21,842 nt of DNA from a virus: positions 1 to 21,842 of the IMG/VR virus record IMGVR_UViG_3300033153_005158, one strand, 5' to 3'. The notes under the pieces were generated by a model that was given only the letters and a program-made list of their open reading frames with translations, made no database searches and was not told the DNA's origin. Below are positions 1 to 6,989 of this stretch, in pieces; the first letter of the stretch is position 1; each line of letters starts with the position of its first letter. A program made the translations under genes and the position numbers.

Positions 1-94
1 CAGGATTCTTGTACTTTGCATCAAAATCTTCCAACTCTCTAGTTGATATCATCTCGTTGAGATGCTTTCGCCATTCTGTCATAAGTTTTTTCAT
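1..94 (-). CDS. 5' end of an unidentified phage gene (partial)
   Basis: An ATG at 94 overlaps the stop codon of the ribonucleotide reductase gene in an ATGA arrangement, and the frame stays open to the window edge (31 codons). The visible N-terminus begins MKKLMTEWRKHLNE and is charged and amphipathic, with Trp-Arg-Lys in the middle. The four-base overlap suggests translational coupling to nrdJ and membership in the same operon (inference). From memory, short openings of the KLMxxWRKxLNE type recur in hypothetical proteins of marine and environmental myophages, but they do not indicate a function. The body of the protein is outside the window, so no role is assigned. Confidence 0.7.
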   Translation of the reverse strand, partial: MKKLMTEWRKHLNEMISTRELEDFDAKYKNP

Positions 95-1947
95 CTTATT
101 TCACACGCTCCGCCAGCACATGCCAGTTCTCCCTTGAGATCTGTGTTATCTTCTGCCTCGTTAATCGCGGTCAAGTCAACTAGCTGCAAGGAATCCATCA
201 TTTTTTCATAAGTTTCCTTATCACAGTCCTCAAACGGGGCCTGGATATATGAACCGCCGTCATATGGAAGCACAGATAATCCGTTGTAACACGCTCTATT
301 TTCCCACATCCAGTTCCCTACTTCTACCCACTCTTCTTCTTTAAGTGAGATCGTCGCTGAAATATTATGAGTGTTCTGGCCTCGGGCATGACCGGGCTTA
401 ACCCATCTCTTGTAAAAGTCCTTCACCCTCTCTAGCAACGCAAATGCCGATTCGTGACGCAGAATGGATCCCACTGGTGCCTTCTGCGGTACCGAAATGA
501 CTGCTGTATCATGTGGGCGGAAATATTCATCTTCTACTAACTCAGGATGATTCTGTGCAAGATGGGAATAGATGGGCTCGTTCTTGCCTACTCTTATTCG
601 ACGGATATAATAATCGTTGTGCCACGCGTGAATACCAGAACTACAACCTAGAGCCAGAGACGTGGTGCCGGCCGGCTTAATAGTTGTAACCCTCGCCGCA
701 GGATTAATGCCGATCCTCTCTGCTGTCTCCTTGTTAACCCTCTTAGCTGTCTGGACACCTTCCTTGAGGTCAATGTGATCCAGCCTGCGAGAAGCGATAC
801 CAGTAAGGCTGACTCCTATCAGCGCCTCCTTCTCAGTGACACGTTGCCATACTGGGCGCAAGTAATGAAAGTTGGTGTATCCGGCTTGCAATGTGCCAAT
901 GAAGGCTGCCGCACCAACGCGGTTATTGAAATCCTCTTGGTCTTCTACGTCAGAAGCGTTCACCTCACACAAGTTGCAAAACTGAAAAGCACGTAAGGCG
1001 ATCTCACAACAAGGGTTGGTGCCGTAATCCTTATCATTGGAAAAGTAAATGCCTGGCTCTCCACTATTACTTAATCTAATCTTTTCCCACAGCCCATCAA
1101 AAAACTCCCTGTCTATCTTATGGCGCAGGAGAACGGCACTGTTATTGGAGCGGCCGCGTTGTGGATTGCGCTCGAACCAGTTGCCATACTTGCACGAGAT
1201 CATCTCATCATCATCTGCGGAAAACAAGGAGATCAAGGCAGCACGTCGAATGCCACCTGCTAAAACTGCATCAGCAATATGACACACGATGTCGTGTACT
1301 TCAATAGGCCGCAATTGATCTCCGTCTTCCTTCTCGTTTAAGATACTCTTGATCTGGCGCAAGCAAATCTTCAAAGGCTCTGGGCCTGGCGCTTTGCCGC
1401 CACTGGTTACTAACTGTGATCCCTTAACACGAATGTCACTAAAATCAAAATTTATATTTGATGTCCCAAAGAAGTAAGACTTCATCAATATCTTAACCGC
1501 ATCGGCCCAACCCTCGATACTATCCCCGATCAAATAGCGACGGGTGCGGGTCATATTCGGCTTCCTGATTTCTGGGAGAGCCTCGATGTGATGTCTCTGA
1601 ACGCTATAGCCTACGCCCGTGCCACCCAGCAGCAAAAAGAGGATTTCGCTAAAGGCGCGCCAGTCATCGACAGGAAGGAAAGCACAGTTATAAATGCGGT
1701 TCGGAGAAATCTCAATGGGGCGGCCGCTAAATTGCAGAGAACGCATTGACGGGAGAATTTTCTTTTCATACACAAATCGATATGCTTCGTCGATCTCCTC
1801 GCGCAGATCAGGATAGTTGTTCATGTGCATCTCTTTGTTCCTCGTCACTAACTCTTCCCATGTCTCGCGGCGCTGACGTTCTTCTCGGAACCTTGCGTAC
1901 TTCATATGTACTGTCACATCACTTAAAATCCTGCTTGATAATTCCAT
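91..1947 (-). CDS. nrdJ: Adenosylcobalamin-dependent (class II) ribonucleoside-triphosphate reductase
   Basis: This cytoplasmic enzyme reduces ribonucleotides (probably NTPs) to deoxyribonucleotides for phage DNA synthesis, using coenzyme B12 to generate the cysteine thiyl radical. The 618-residue protein shows the monomeric class II pattern. Cys88 (IYNCAF) and Cys324 (FCNL) fit the redox pair. Asn311-Pro-Cys313-Cys-Glu315 is the active-site motif, with Cys313 the likely radical cysteine. The C-terminal Cys610-x4-Cys615 is the shuttle pair. The 11-residue spacing from Cys313 to Cys324 and the C-x4-C tail match the Lactobacillus leichmannii enzyme (Cys408/Cys419 and Cys731/Cys736), though this protein is about 120 residues shorter. 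The helicase stop is only three bases upstream, with an AAAGGAG ribosome site inside the helicase end, so the two genes are cotranscribed. No NrdA/NrdB is visible in the window. Family assignment is secure; substrate level (NTP rather than NDP) is inferred from the monomeric type. Confidence 0.95.
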   Translation of the reverse strand: MELSSRILSDVTVHMKYARFREERQRRETWEELVTRNKEMHMNNYPDLREEIDEAYRFVYEKKILPSMRSLQFSGRPIEISPNRIYNCAFLPVDDWRAFSEILFLLLGGTGVGYSVQRHHIEALPEIRKPNMTRTRRYLIGDSIEGWADAVKILMKSYFFGTSNINFDFSDIRVKGSQLVTSGGKAPGPEPLKICLRQIKSILNEKEDGDQLRPIEVHDIVCHIADAVLAGGIRRAALISLFSADDDEMISCKYGNWFERNPQRGRSNNSAVLLRHKIDREFFDGLWEKIRLSNSGEPGIYFSNDKDYGTNPCCEIALRAFQFCNLCEVNASDVEDQEDFNNRVGAAAFIGTLQAGYTNFHYLRPVWQRVTEKEALIGVSLTGIASRRLDHIDLKEGVQTAKRVNKETAERIGINPAARVTTIKPAGTTSLALGCSSGIHAWHNDYYIRRIRVGKNEPIYSHLAQNHPELVEDEYFRPHDTAVISVPQKAPVGSILRHESAFALLERVKDFYKRWVKPGHARGQNTHNISATISLKEEEWVEVGNWMWENRACYNGLSVLPYDGGSYIQAPFEDCDKETYEKMMDSLQLVDLTAINEAEDNTDLKGELACAGGACEIR

Positions 1948-1950
1948 AAT

Positions 1951-3324
1951 TTATTCACTCCTTTCTTTTTTTTGTTTTTCTGCATCACGAAACTTTTTAT
2001 ATTGATTCTGAATGCCACTCATCCTTTCATCATCCGGCCCGATGTGGATCGGAGGAAGAACCTTTATATCGACATTCGCAGCATCCATAAATATTGGATA
2101 GACTGCGCCATCGATACCATTACGATTTTTGGCTATAAATATTCTTCCGGTATTGTTCATCTTGTCTGTAACCGTCCTCGAAACTGAAAAAATAAAATCT
2201 GCAACAAAGCACTTGGAGTATGCTTCACTTATAGATTCCATGGTAATAACTTCTGCGTTAATTCCACTCCTATTTGTTTGCGATGCAGTCCAGACTGGGC
2301 ACTCGTACTCTTGAGCAATTGCCCTCAACTCTTCATAAATAGTTTCCAGATCATTCCTTTTCTCTTTTGAAAAGGAAATAGGTTTCAAAATATCTCCGTA
2401 ATCAACAATCACCATGTCTATATCAATATCTCGCTGTCTTAATTTATCTAGATGGTTGCGTAAAGTCTGTGTTGTGGCACTTTTTGTAGGATATTCTTTT
2501 ATCAGCAGTTTGCCAGGTATCGTGCGGATCTCTTTTAACACTTCCTCTTTTCTCTGGAACAATTCATTGAGACGGATGCCGGTAATACAACTATCATAAC
2601 GATTTCCAACACTAACATCCTGTAACTCTAAAGTATAGTGTACAACATTTTTCCCTGCAAGAATCGCCTTTGCACCAAGATGTGCTAGGACCATACTTTT
2701 GCCGACTCCTGTGGGTGCAATCACAACACCCAACTCTGAAGTTCCAAGACCGCCGCGCAATATCTTATCTATTTCGTTCCAGCCGGTACTAATAGGATTC
2801 CGCGAAGCTAGTTGATATCGTTTCTCAAAATCTTCGATAAAGTCATAGCCAAAGTCAGTACTGAGCCCTAGCTTCAGTGCATCATTGATAATTTTACTTA
2901 TCTCATCAAATGATGAATTCTGCATCAGCCCAACACTCTGCAACATTGCTTCTTGAAGCTTTTGTTTTCTACAAAAGTCTAAAGAGTTTAATTTAACATA
3001 CTCTTCGTCCACGTCGCCGGCGTTTCCGGATACCATCCGAACGTAAAAGTCTCTTACTTGCTTTTTAACTGCCGGGCTGGCTGAACTAGACTCATTTTTT
3101 AGAATACTCTCAAAAGTATCGCGATTGGGATGAGTAGTGTATTCTTTCCTATAAGAATAAACTTTTGTCACAAAATCCTGAAGATATCTCAACTCGAAAA
3201 AATTCATATCTAAAACTTCTCCAATTTGAGAAGCAAATTTGGAGTCTTCCAGAATTAATTTTGCTAATGACTCTTGGAACGATTTCCCAAACGAACCAAA
3301 TGTCTTCTTTTCTTCTTCGATCAT
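1951..3324 (-). CDS. Replicative DNA helicase, DnaB/T4 gp41 family
   Basis: Hexameric 5'-3' helicase expected to unwind DNA at the phage fork. The 457-residue protein has an N-terminal helical domain (about 1-150) and a RecA-like ATPase domain (about 175-430). The Walker A motif APTGVGKS is at 203-210, the TLELQ segment at about 231-235 occupies the place of the DnaB H1a 'SLEM' motif, Walker B MVIVDYGD is at 304-311, and a TASQTNRSG sensor segment and an AKNRNG segment with arginine-finger character lie near the C-terminus. Length and layout match DnaB/gp41. It sits directly behind a perfect sigma-70 promoter (3354-3382) and directly ahead of nrdJ. The start ATG at 3324 has only a weak upstream GGGT ribosome site. 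No separate primase gene is visible, so priming must be encoded elsewhere. Confidence 0.93.
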   Translation of the reverse strand: MIEEEKKTFGSFGKSFQESLAKLILEDSKFASQIGEVLDMNFFELRYLQDFVTKVYSYRKEYTTHPNRDTFESILKNESSSASPAVKKQVRDFYVRMVSGNAGDVDEEYVKLNSLDFCRKQKLQEAMLQSVGLMQNSSFDEISKIINDALKLGLSTDFGYDFIEDFEKRYQLASRNPISTGWNEIDKILRGGLGTSELGVVIAPTGVGKSMVLAHLGAKAILAGKNVVHYTLELQDVSVGNRYDSCITGIRLNELFQRKEEVLKEIRTIPGKLLIKEYPTKSATTQTLRNHLDKLRQRDIDIDMVIVDYGDILKPISFSKEKRNDLETIYEELRAIAQEYECPVWTASQTNRSGINAEVITMESISEAYSKCFVADFIFSVSRTVTDKMNNTGRIFIAKNRNGIDGAVYPIFMDAANVDIKVLPPIHIGPDDERMSGIQNQYKKFRDAEKQKKERSE

Positions 3325-3353
3325 ATTTTTACCCGTCTTTCGTTTATGACCAG

Positions 3354-3382
3354 ATTATATAATAATTTCCTGAATTTGTCAA
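3354..3382 (-). promoter_or_regulatory. Perfect sigma-70 promoter ahead of helicase/nrdJ (P-hel)
   Basis: Read on the minus strand, TTGACA (3382-3377), a 17-base spacer and TATAAT (3359-3354) give an exact consensus promoter. The -35 box overlaps the TGA stop of the upstream exonuclease gene, and the -10 box is about 30 bases before the helicase ATG. It shares the CTTGACA core with the other four promoters in this window but lacks the extended TG of those at 6628, 6708 and 9588. It should start a transcript covering helicase, nrdJ and the next gene. Confidence 0.9.
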
Positions 3383-4356
3383 GATATTTCTTTATGTTCT
3401 CTGACGATTTTTTTAAACACACTGTAGACCTCATCTAGATTCACTTGAGGGAAGCCGTCAGCAAAAAGCATCTTGATCACCTCAGTCTCCCTGAACTGTG
3501 GCTCGTAATCATCGATTGTTGCCGCGATCACTTTGCTCGTCTGTACTGATATAGATGGACTGTAGAGCTGCATGACTTTATAGTTTAGCTTAATCAGATC
3601 CATGTTCTCGCAAACAAGATGATAAAATTTAATCTTGCTCCCCTCTTCAATCTTCTGTGTACAGTGTTCCTCCAATTCATTCAATAAGAACGTTTCGCCT
3701 TCCTTCAGAAAGGGTAGCCTCTTCGCAATGGTGCCGAGCCCTACTCCTGGAACACCTGGTAGGTTATCTGATTTATCTCCCGCTATAGCACGTGCTAACG
3801 CGAAGTTGGTCGGATGGACAAGATACTTCTCAGCGATCACCTTTTCATTCAAAATTTCATCCTGAATTGGGCGGTAAAGTACAGTATTTTCATTGCAGCA
3901 TTGGATAAAATCTTTATCGCTTGATACAATCACTTTTTGCCAATCGGCGTGTGCCGGTAATCTACACATTTCGGCGATCACGTCATCCGCTTCGACTTCA
4001 GGAAACACAAATTGAATCACCGGAGTTTCATTCAAATACTCAACTACGCGAAGTTGTTGCCACATAGCATTTTCTGCCTCTTCGTTGCCATCTAGATTTC
4101 TAATATTCCTATTCAGTCTGACCGGTTTTCTTCCTTCCTTATATGTCTTCACCATAGACTTTCTTTTACGGCTTCCGCCGGCCCCGTCCCACACCACGAC
4201 AATGCGGCTTGGACGGATTGTCCTGCTAAGTTTCTGAAGTCCTCGCAAGAACCCGATAAGGCCGCCAACAGGCTGCCCGTTGGTAGAGATAGATGGATTA
4301 ACAATATAATGTCTTATAAAGGCATTATTGCCGTCGATTATCATCAGTCTTTTCAT
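3379..4356 (-). CDS. 5'-3' exonuclease / flap endonuclease (PolA N-terminal / T4 RNase H type)
   Basis: Structure-specific metal-dependent nuclease that removes RNA primers and 5' flaps during lagging-strand synthesis. The 325-residue protein carries the family's acidic metal ligands: Asp8 (IIDGNN), Asp57 (VWDG), Glu122/Asp124/Asp125 (VEADDVIA), Asp147/Asp149 (SSDKDF) and Asp194/Asp197 (AGDKSDNLPG). The last motif leads into a helix-hairpin-helix-like DNA-binding segment, GVPGVGLGTIAKRL, at about 201-214. The neighbouring family-A polymerase gene lacks this domain, so the two proteins together cover functions fused in bacterial DNA polymerase I. The start overlaps the end of the coiled-coil gene by 32 bases; an AAGGAAGG ribosome site lies about 9 bases before the ATG. 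The helicase promoter overlaps its stop codon. Confidence 0.93.
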   Translation of the reverse strand: MKRLMIIDGNNAFIRHYIVNPSISTNGQPVGGLIGFLRGLQKLSRTIRPSRIVVVWDGAGGSRKRKSMVKTYKEGRKPVRLNRNIRNLDGNEEAENAMWQQLRVVEYLNETPVIQFVFPEVEADDVIAEMCRLPAHADWQKVIVSSDKDFIQCCNENTVLYRPIQDEILNEKVIAEKYLVHPTNFALARAIAGDKSDNLPGVPGVGLGTIAKRLPFLKEGETFLLNELEEHCTQKIEEGSKIKFYHLVCENMDLIKLNYKVMQLYSPSISVQTSKVIAATIDDYEPQFRETEVIKMLFADGFPQVNLDEVYSVFKKIVREHKEIS

Positions 4357-4534
4357 TGCGCTGACCTTCCTTTAATTCTTCAACCGTCTTTTTCAAACTG
4401 TCTCTCTCCCTTCGAAGCCTCTCGGTCTTCTTGTGCGCCTTGCCTAACTCTATCACCATCAACTCGTGAGCTTCTATAGATAAGGCTATTGTCTCGCGGA
4501 GTGAGTTCATCTTCTCTTCATTGTTCATGTTCAT
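4325..4534 (-). CDS. Small charged coiled-coil protein, function unknown
   Basis: A 69-residue (or 67-residue) soluble protein with about 30 percent Lys/Arg/Glu/Asp. Heptad-like spacing of Leu/Ile from about residue 12 to 55 predicts one long coiled coil, followed by a polar tail. No family is recognised. Two in-frame ATGs lie near the start (4534 and 4528). The AAAGGG ribosome site sits directly against the first, so the second is better spaced and is probably the real start. Its end overlaps the exonuclease gene by 32 bases in another frame, which implies coupled translation and a shared replication-operon context. It follows the terminator after uvsX. A dimeric accessory or scaffold role is possible but is a guess. 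Confidence 0.7.
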   Translation of the reverse strand: MNMNNEEKMNSLRETIALSIEAHELMVIELGKAHKKTERLRRERDSLKKTVEELKEGQRNEKTDDNRRQ

Positions 4535-4614
4535 CCCTTTTCTTGCCCTCCTAGGCGCGATAGGCGCTTCGCAGAAGCAAGTTAGTGCCTTTTGGCATGT
4601 GCCTCTAGTGCGTA

Positions 4615-4638
4615 TTAAAAATGCCCCTTAGAGGGGCA
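4615..4638 (-). terminator. Rho-independent terminator after uvsX
   Basis: On the minus strand TGCCCCTCTAAGGGGCA (4638-4622) forms a GC-rich 7-base-pair stem with a 3-base loop (or 6 pairs with a 5-base loop). It is followed at once by TTTTTAA. The structure is compact and has the U-tract expected of an intrinsic terminator. It lies 44 bases after the uvsX stop. Confidence 0.85.
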
Positions 4639-4681
4639 CTGGTTTGGCTGTAGGAGCGTGAGCTATAGGAGCTAATTTCAT
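4628..4681 (-). CDS. Possible 17-residue peptide overlapping the terminator
   Basis: An ATG at 4681 directly follows the uvsX stop (TAGATG) and opens a frame of 17 codons reading MKLAPIAHAPTAKPVPL. It stops at TAA inside the terminator hairpin. A GAGGAAGAGG ribosome-like site lies in the end of uvsX. The peptide reflects an imperfect 11-base direct repeat (4647-4657 and 4662-4672, one mismatch, period 15). It may be a leader-type ORF whose translation affects the hairpin, or chance. There is no homology support. Confidence 0.3.
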   Translation of the reverse strand: MKLAPIAHAPTAKPVPL

Positions 4682-5797
4682 CTATTCTTCCTCTTCCTCA
4701 TAAAACCTATCCGCCTCTACCAATCTCTTATCAAATTTTAAGACAACTTCTTCATCCAGCAGTTGCATGACTCGCGCACGGAATTTCTCGCCTTGCATTA
4801 ATTCTTTCCACTTGGGCGCCTGGAACTTCTCTTTGTTGCCGTCCACATGAGTGAGGGTCCACCATGCACCTGCGCTATTGAGGTGTTCGGAACTCTTAAT
4901 TGCTTCAAAAAGGCTTTCATCGTCGCGGATACCGATATCTTCGCCCCAAAGAATCTTAAAATTACATATGCGACCAGTTGTGCCAAATCTAGATTTTTCT
5001 AGGCGAGCCTTGACTTCATTACCAACCCGATATCCTTTACTGTCCACGATGTAGCTGCTAGCACCTTTTCTGCCTGTCAGCCAGATGCGTAAACTATAAG
5101 CATACGCCATCGACTTTCCGCCGGGACAAACATACTTTTCACTGTCCGTGGCATACTTCGGGTTCTGCACCGCAATGTTGGTTTTTAACTGATTAAGAAC
5201 CAGTAACGTGGATTGAGCATTTGCTAACGATACAACCAACTTGGACATACCCTTGGCAAGCACGCGCGCCTTGACCGCTACTGACTCATTGGGATTAAAT
5301 GTTCCTTCCACATCACTAATCGCTGGTGTTAGGGCGAGAGAATCCCAAATAAACAACATCTTATTGTCGTTTGTCTTTAAAAGTTCTTCGATGGTTTCTA
5401 ACACGAACTCAACAGACACAGCCTGTAGATACAGAAGCTGCCGGAGATCAACTCCGCTGTGTTCTAGAAATCCAGGATCAATCGCTGACTCGGAATCAAA
5501 ATAAATTACATCAATGCCCATCTTCTGAGCATTGGCAGCAACCTGTGCGGCCATGTAACTTTTACCGCTAGCTTCCATGCCAGCGATCTCGCTTAACTTA
5601 CCTACTGGAATTCCGGCCATACGGCCGCGGCAAACAATACCATTCAACCATGTAGAGCCGGTAGGAATCCAATCCTTAACTTCCGTCGGATTCTCTGCTG
5701 TCAGATCGTGTGCTACTGACATGCCGGCTTTCTTATTGATAAGATTGCGCATATCGCTAATGCTAAGCTTACCTACTTTAGATTTAATTTTTGACAT
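4682..5797 (-). CDS. uvsX: UvsX/RecA-family recombinase
   Basis: ATP-dependent strand-exchange protein for phage recombination, repair and recombination-dependent replication. In the 371-residue protein, Walker A GMEASGKS is at about 73-80. The catalytic glutamate lies in FDSESAIDP (about 103), equivalent to the RecA segment at Glu96. Walker B FIWDS is at about 149-153. The loop 2 region VLNQLKTNIA leads to PGGKSMAYA, a RecA-family landmark. The C-terminus is a run of glutamates, as in many RecA proteins. The ATG at 5797 is preferred over an in-frame TTG at 5800, because GGGG sits at a good distance from the ATG. Terminators lie on both sides (after ssb and after uvsX), so it can be expressed as a unit of its own, though no promoter was found in the 60-base gap. 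Confidence 0.93.
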   Translation of the reverse strand: MSKIKSKVGKLSISDMRNLINKKAGMSVAHDLTAENPTEVKDWIPTGSTWLNGIVCRGRMAGIPVGKLSEIAGMEASGKSYMAAQVAANAQKMGIDVIYFDSESAIDPGFLEHSGVDLRQLLYLQAVSVEFVLETIEELLKTNDNKMLFIWDSLALTPAISDVEGTFNPNESVAVKARVLAKGMSKLVVSLANAQSTLLVLNQLKTNIAVQNPKYATDSEKYVCPGGKSMAYAYSLRIWLTGRKGASSYIVDSKGYRVGNEVKARLEKSRFGTTGRICNFKILWGEDIGIRDDESLFEAIKSSEHLNSAGAWWTLTHVDGNKEKFQAPKWKELMQGEKFRARVMQLLDEEVVLKFDKRLVEADRFYEEEEE

Positions 5798-5810
5798 CAA
5801 TATCCCCTAC

Positions 5811-5844
5811 AATAAAAATGAGGCACCTGATAACCCTGTGCCTC
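5811..5844 (-). terminator. Rho-independent terminator between ssb and uvsX
   Basis: On the minus strand GAGGCAC (5844-5838) pairs with GTGCCTC (5826-5820) around an 11-base loop, followed by ATTTTTATT. It starts 17 bases after the ssb stop codon and ends shortly before the uvsX ribosome site. It should limit transcripts from the strong ssb promoters, with some read-through into uvsX. Confidence 0.8.
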
Positions 5845-5860
5845 CCCGTGGGTTTTTGGT

Positions 5861-6595
5861 TTAAAGAAGATCGCTAAATGCTTGATCTACCTTATCCGCG
5901 TCCGAGGTATATTTCTGTGTTTCGTTAGAAAAACCTTCGGGACTATCACCTGCCAGATGTTCGTCTAGCATTTTCTGTACATCATCGGTAGTCCTGCGTT
6001 CAAACAAGGTGCTGAAATCGGGGATGGCATCCAACAGTTGTTTACAGGTTTCATCGCTCAAGTCTTTACACAAAGAGCTTGATTGACGGCGCGGGGTCAA
6101 TTTAGTGACGGGATATTGACCTCCTGGCGGTTTACCGTATTGAAGATCCAGGTCTACACCCGTTTCCAGATCGGTGATATCTCCATATTCAGGATTAAGC
6201 ACTAAACTAAGTAAGGTTTCATACACAGTTTTACTATATCCCCAAACACGGGTACCTTCGCCCTCTTCACCGCGTACTAATACCGGTGAAAAGAAACGAC
6301 TTTTGGCGTTCAACTGTCTTGCCATTCCTTTGGACTCTTCATCGCCTTCACGATAAAGACTCTTTACGAAATTACACACAGGACAGTCGTCGCCGAAATT
6401 ATTGTTCGGACAAAGGAAACCATTTTCCTTGCCGATATTATAATGAAAGTGATAACTCTTAAATGGATCACCATCCTCCGTCGGAAGAATGCGAATGGTT
6501 TGAAGCCCATCGTTAGGCTTCCACCAAGAACCTCCGCCACTACGCGATTTAAGATTACTAAATTTGCTTTGCATTTTCTTCATATCAATTGCCAT
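5861..6595 (-). CDS. Single-stranded DNA-binding protein, T4 gp32 type
   Basis: Coats single-stranded DNA at forks and during recombination and works with UvsX, helicase and polymerase. The 244-residue protein has a basic, Gly/Ser-rich N-terminus, then an OB-fold core with a zinc-ligand pattern His49-x12-Cys62-x8-Cys71-x2-Cys74. This closely resembles gp32 (His-x12-Cys-x9-Cys-x2-Cys). The C-terminal third is acidic and ends DQAFSDLL, typical of the protein-interaction tail of such proteins. T4 gp32 is about 300 residues, so this is a shortened version. An AAGGAG ribosome site precedes the ATG. Two tandem consensus promoters precede the gene and a terminator follows it, indicating high and largely independent expression (inference). 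Confidence 0.92.
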   Translation of the reverse strand: MAIDMKKMQSKFSNLKSRSGGGSWWKPNDGLQTIRILPTEDGDPFKSYHFHYNIGKENGFLCPNNNFGDDCPVCNFVKSLYREGDEESKGMARQLNAKSRFFSPVLVRGEEGEGTRVWGYSKTVYETLLSLVLNPEYGDITDLETGVDLDLQYGKPPGGQYPVTKLTPRRQSSSLCKDLSDETCKQLLDAIPDFSTLFERRTTDDVQKMLDEHLAGDSPEGFSNETQKYTSDADKVDQAFSDLL

Positions 6596-6627
6596 TATTT
6601 TCTCCTTCTTGTCTTTTCGACATCCCT

Positions 6628-6656
6628 ATTATAGCATGATCAGATCATCCTGTCAA
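6628..6656 (-). promoter_or_regulatory. Perfect sigma-70 promoter for ssb, with palindromic spacer (P-ssb2)
   Basis: On the minus strand TTGACA (6656-6651), a 17-base spacer and TATAAT (6633-6628) with an extended TGC before the -10. It lies about 33 bases before the ssb ATG. The spacer contains a perfect 6-1-6 inverted repeat, ATGATCTGATCAT (6648-6636), well placed to be an operator. The sequence upstream (about 6660-6695) is almost pure A/T and could serve as an UP element. Confidence 0.92.
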
Positions 6657-6707
6657 GCTTTTTATTTAAAAAGTTTATTTTTTATTTTTCCTGAATGATC
6701 CCTCTCT

Positions 6708-6736
6708 AGTATAGCACAAGGGAAGCACGGTGTCAA
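6708..6736 (-). promoter_or_regulatory. Upstream tandem sigma-70 promoter for ssb (P-ssb1)
   Basis: On the minus strand TTGACA (6736-6731), a 17-base spacer and TATACT (6713-6708) with an extended TGC. It begins 5 bases beyond the stop of the SH3-like gene. It shares GCTTGACA and TGCTATAxTAG with the downstream promoter but lacks the palindrome, so the two may be controlled differently. Confidence 0.88.
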
Positions 6737-6740
6737 GCCT

Positions 6741-6989
6741 TTATTCATCATCTGTCATATCAATCTCACGCAATTGGCCCACTTGTGAGGTATAATTAAA
6801 CACCCGGAAATCGGATGCGTCTAAATCCCACACCAACTCCATTCCTTTTGGCATAGTCTTCTCTTTCTTGCTATCCTTGATCTTTGTAGACAAGAATGTC
6901 TCTGGTACATCATTTAACTTGACGAACGTCATGTGACGAAAATCATCATTCTTCTTCTTGAACATTCCTGTGTATATTTTACTCATCAT
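6741..6989 (-). CDS. Small SH3-like beta-barrel protein, function unknown
   Basis: An 82-residue soluble protein with alternating hydrophobic residues, the segment KIYTGMFKKKND, and a central MPKGMELVWDLDASDFRVFNY stretch. The pattern of a basic YTGxFKKK opening, FVKL strand and GMELVWDL...FRVFN resembles small phage proteins often labelled 'SH3 beta-barrel fold'. I recognise this by pattern only. Two adjacent ATGs (6989, 6986) follow an AAGGAG site; either is possible. It overlaps the FtsZ-like gene by 11 bases, so the two are translationally coupled. Role unknown; a nucleic-acid or protein-binding accessory of replication is plausible from position. Confidence 0.75.
   Translation of the reverse strand: MMSKIYTGMFKKKNDDFRHMTFVKLNDVPETFLSTKIKDSKKEKTMPKGMELVWDLDASDFRVFNYTSQVGQLREIDMTDDE

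Larger units (their letters stand above)
4535..4681. other. Intergenic leader between uvsX and the coiled-coil gene
   Basis: This 147-base gap is the longest in the window. On the minus strand it holds, in order, a possible 17-codon ORF, a terminator, and a stretch rich in short inverted repeats: TGCC-TTTT-GGCA at 4585-4596 and GCTTC-GCA-GAAGC at 4566-4578. Then comes the ribosome site of the coiled-coil gene. No convincing -35/-10 pair was found here, so the transcript for the next genes probably comes from read-through or from a phage-specific promoter. Confidence 0.6.

Noticed and set aside
1140-1730. GCGGCCGC sites and other GC-rich 8-mers as possible signal repeats
   Set aside because: They occur within coding sequence in several genes at unrelated positions, fit codon use (Arg-Pro, Ala-Ala), and show no regular spacing.
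4560-4600. Short hairpins before the coiled-coil gene as a possible riboswitch or tRNA-like RNA
   Set aside because: The stems are only 4-5 base pairs, there is no cloverleaf or recognised aptamer core, and the stretch is short.
5798-5800. TTG codon in frame just before the uvsX ATG as an alternative start
   Set aside because: The ATG at 5797 is better spaced from the GGGG ribosome site and is the usual start codon.
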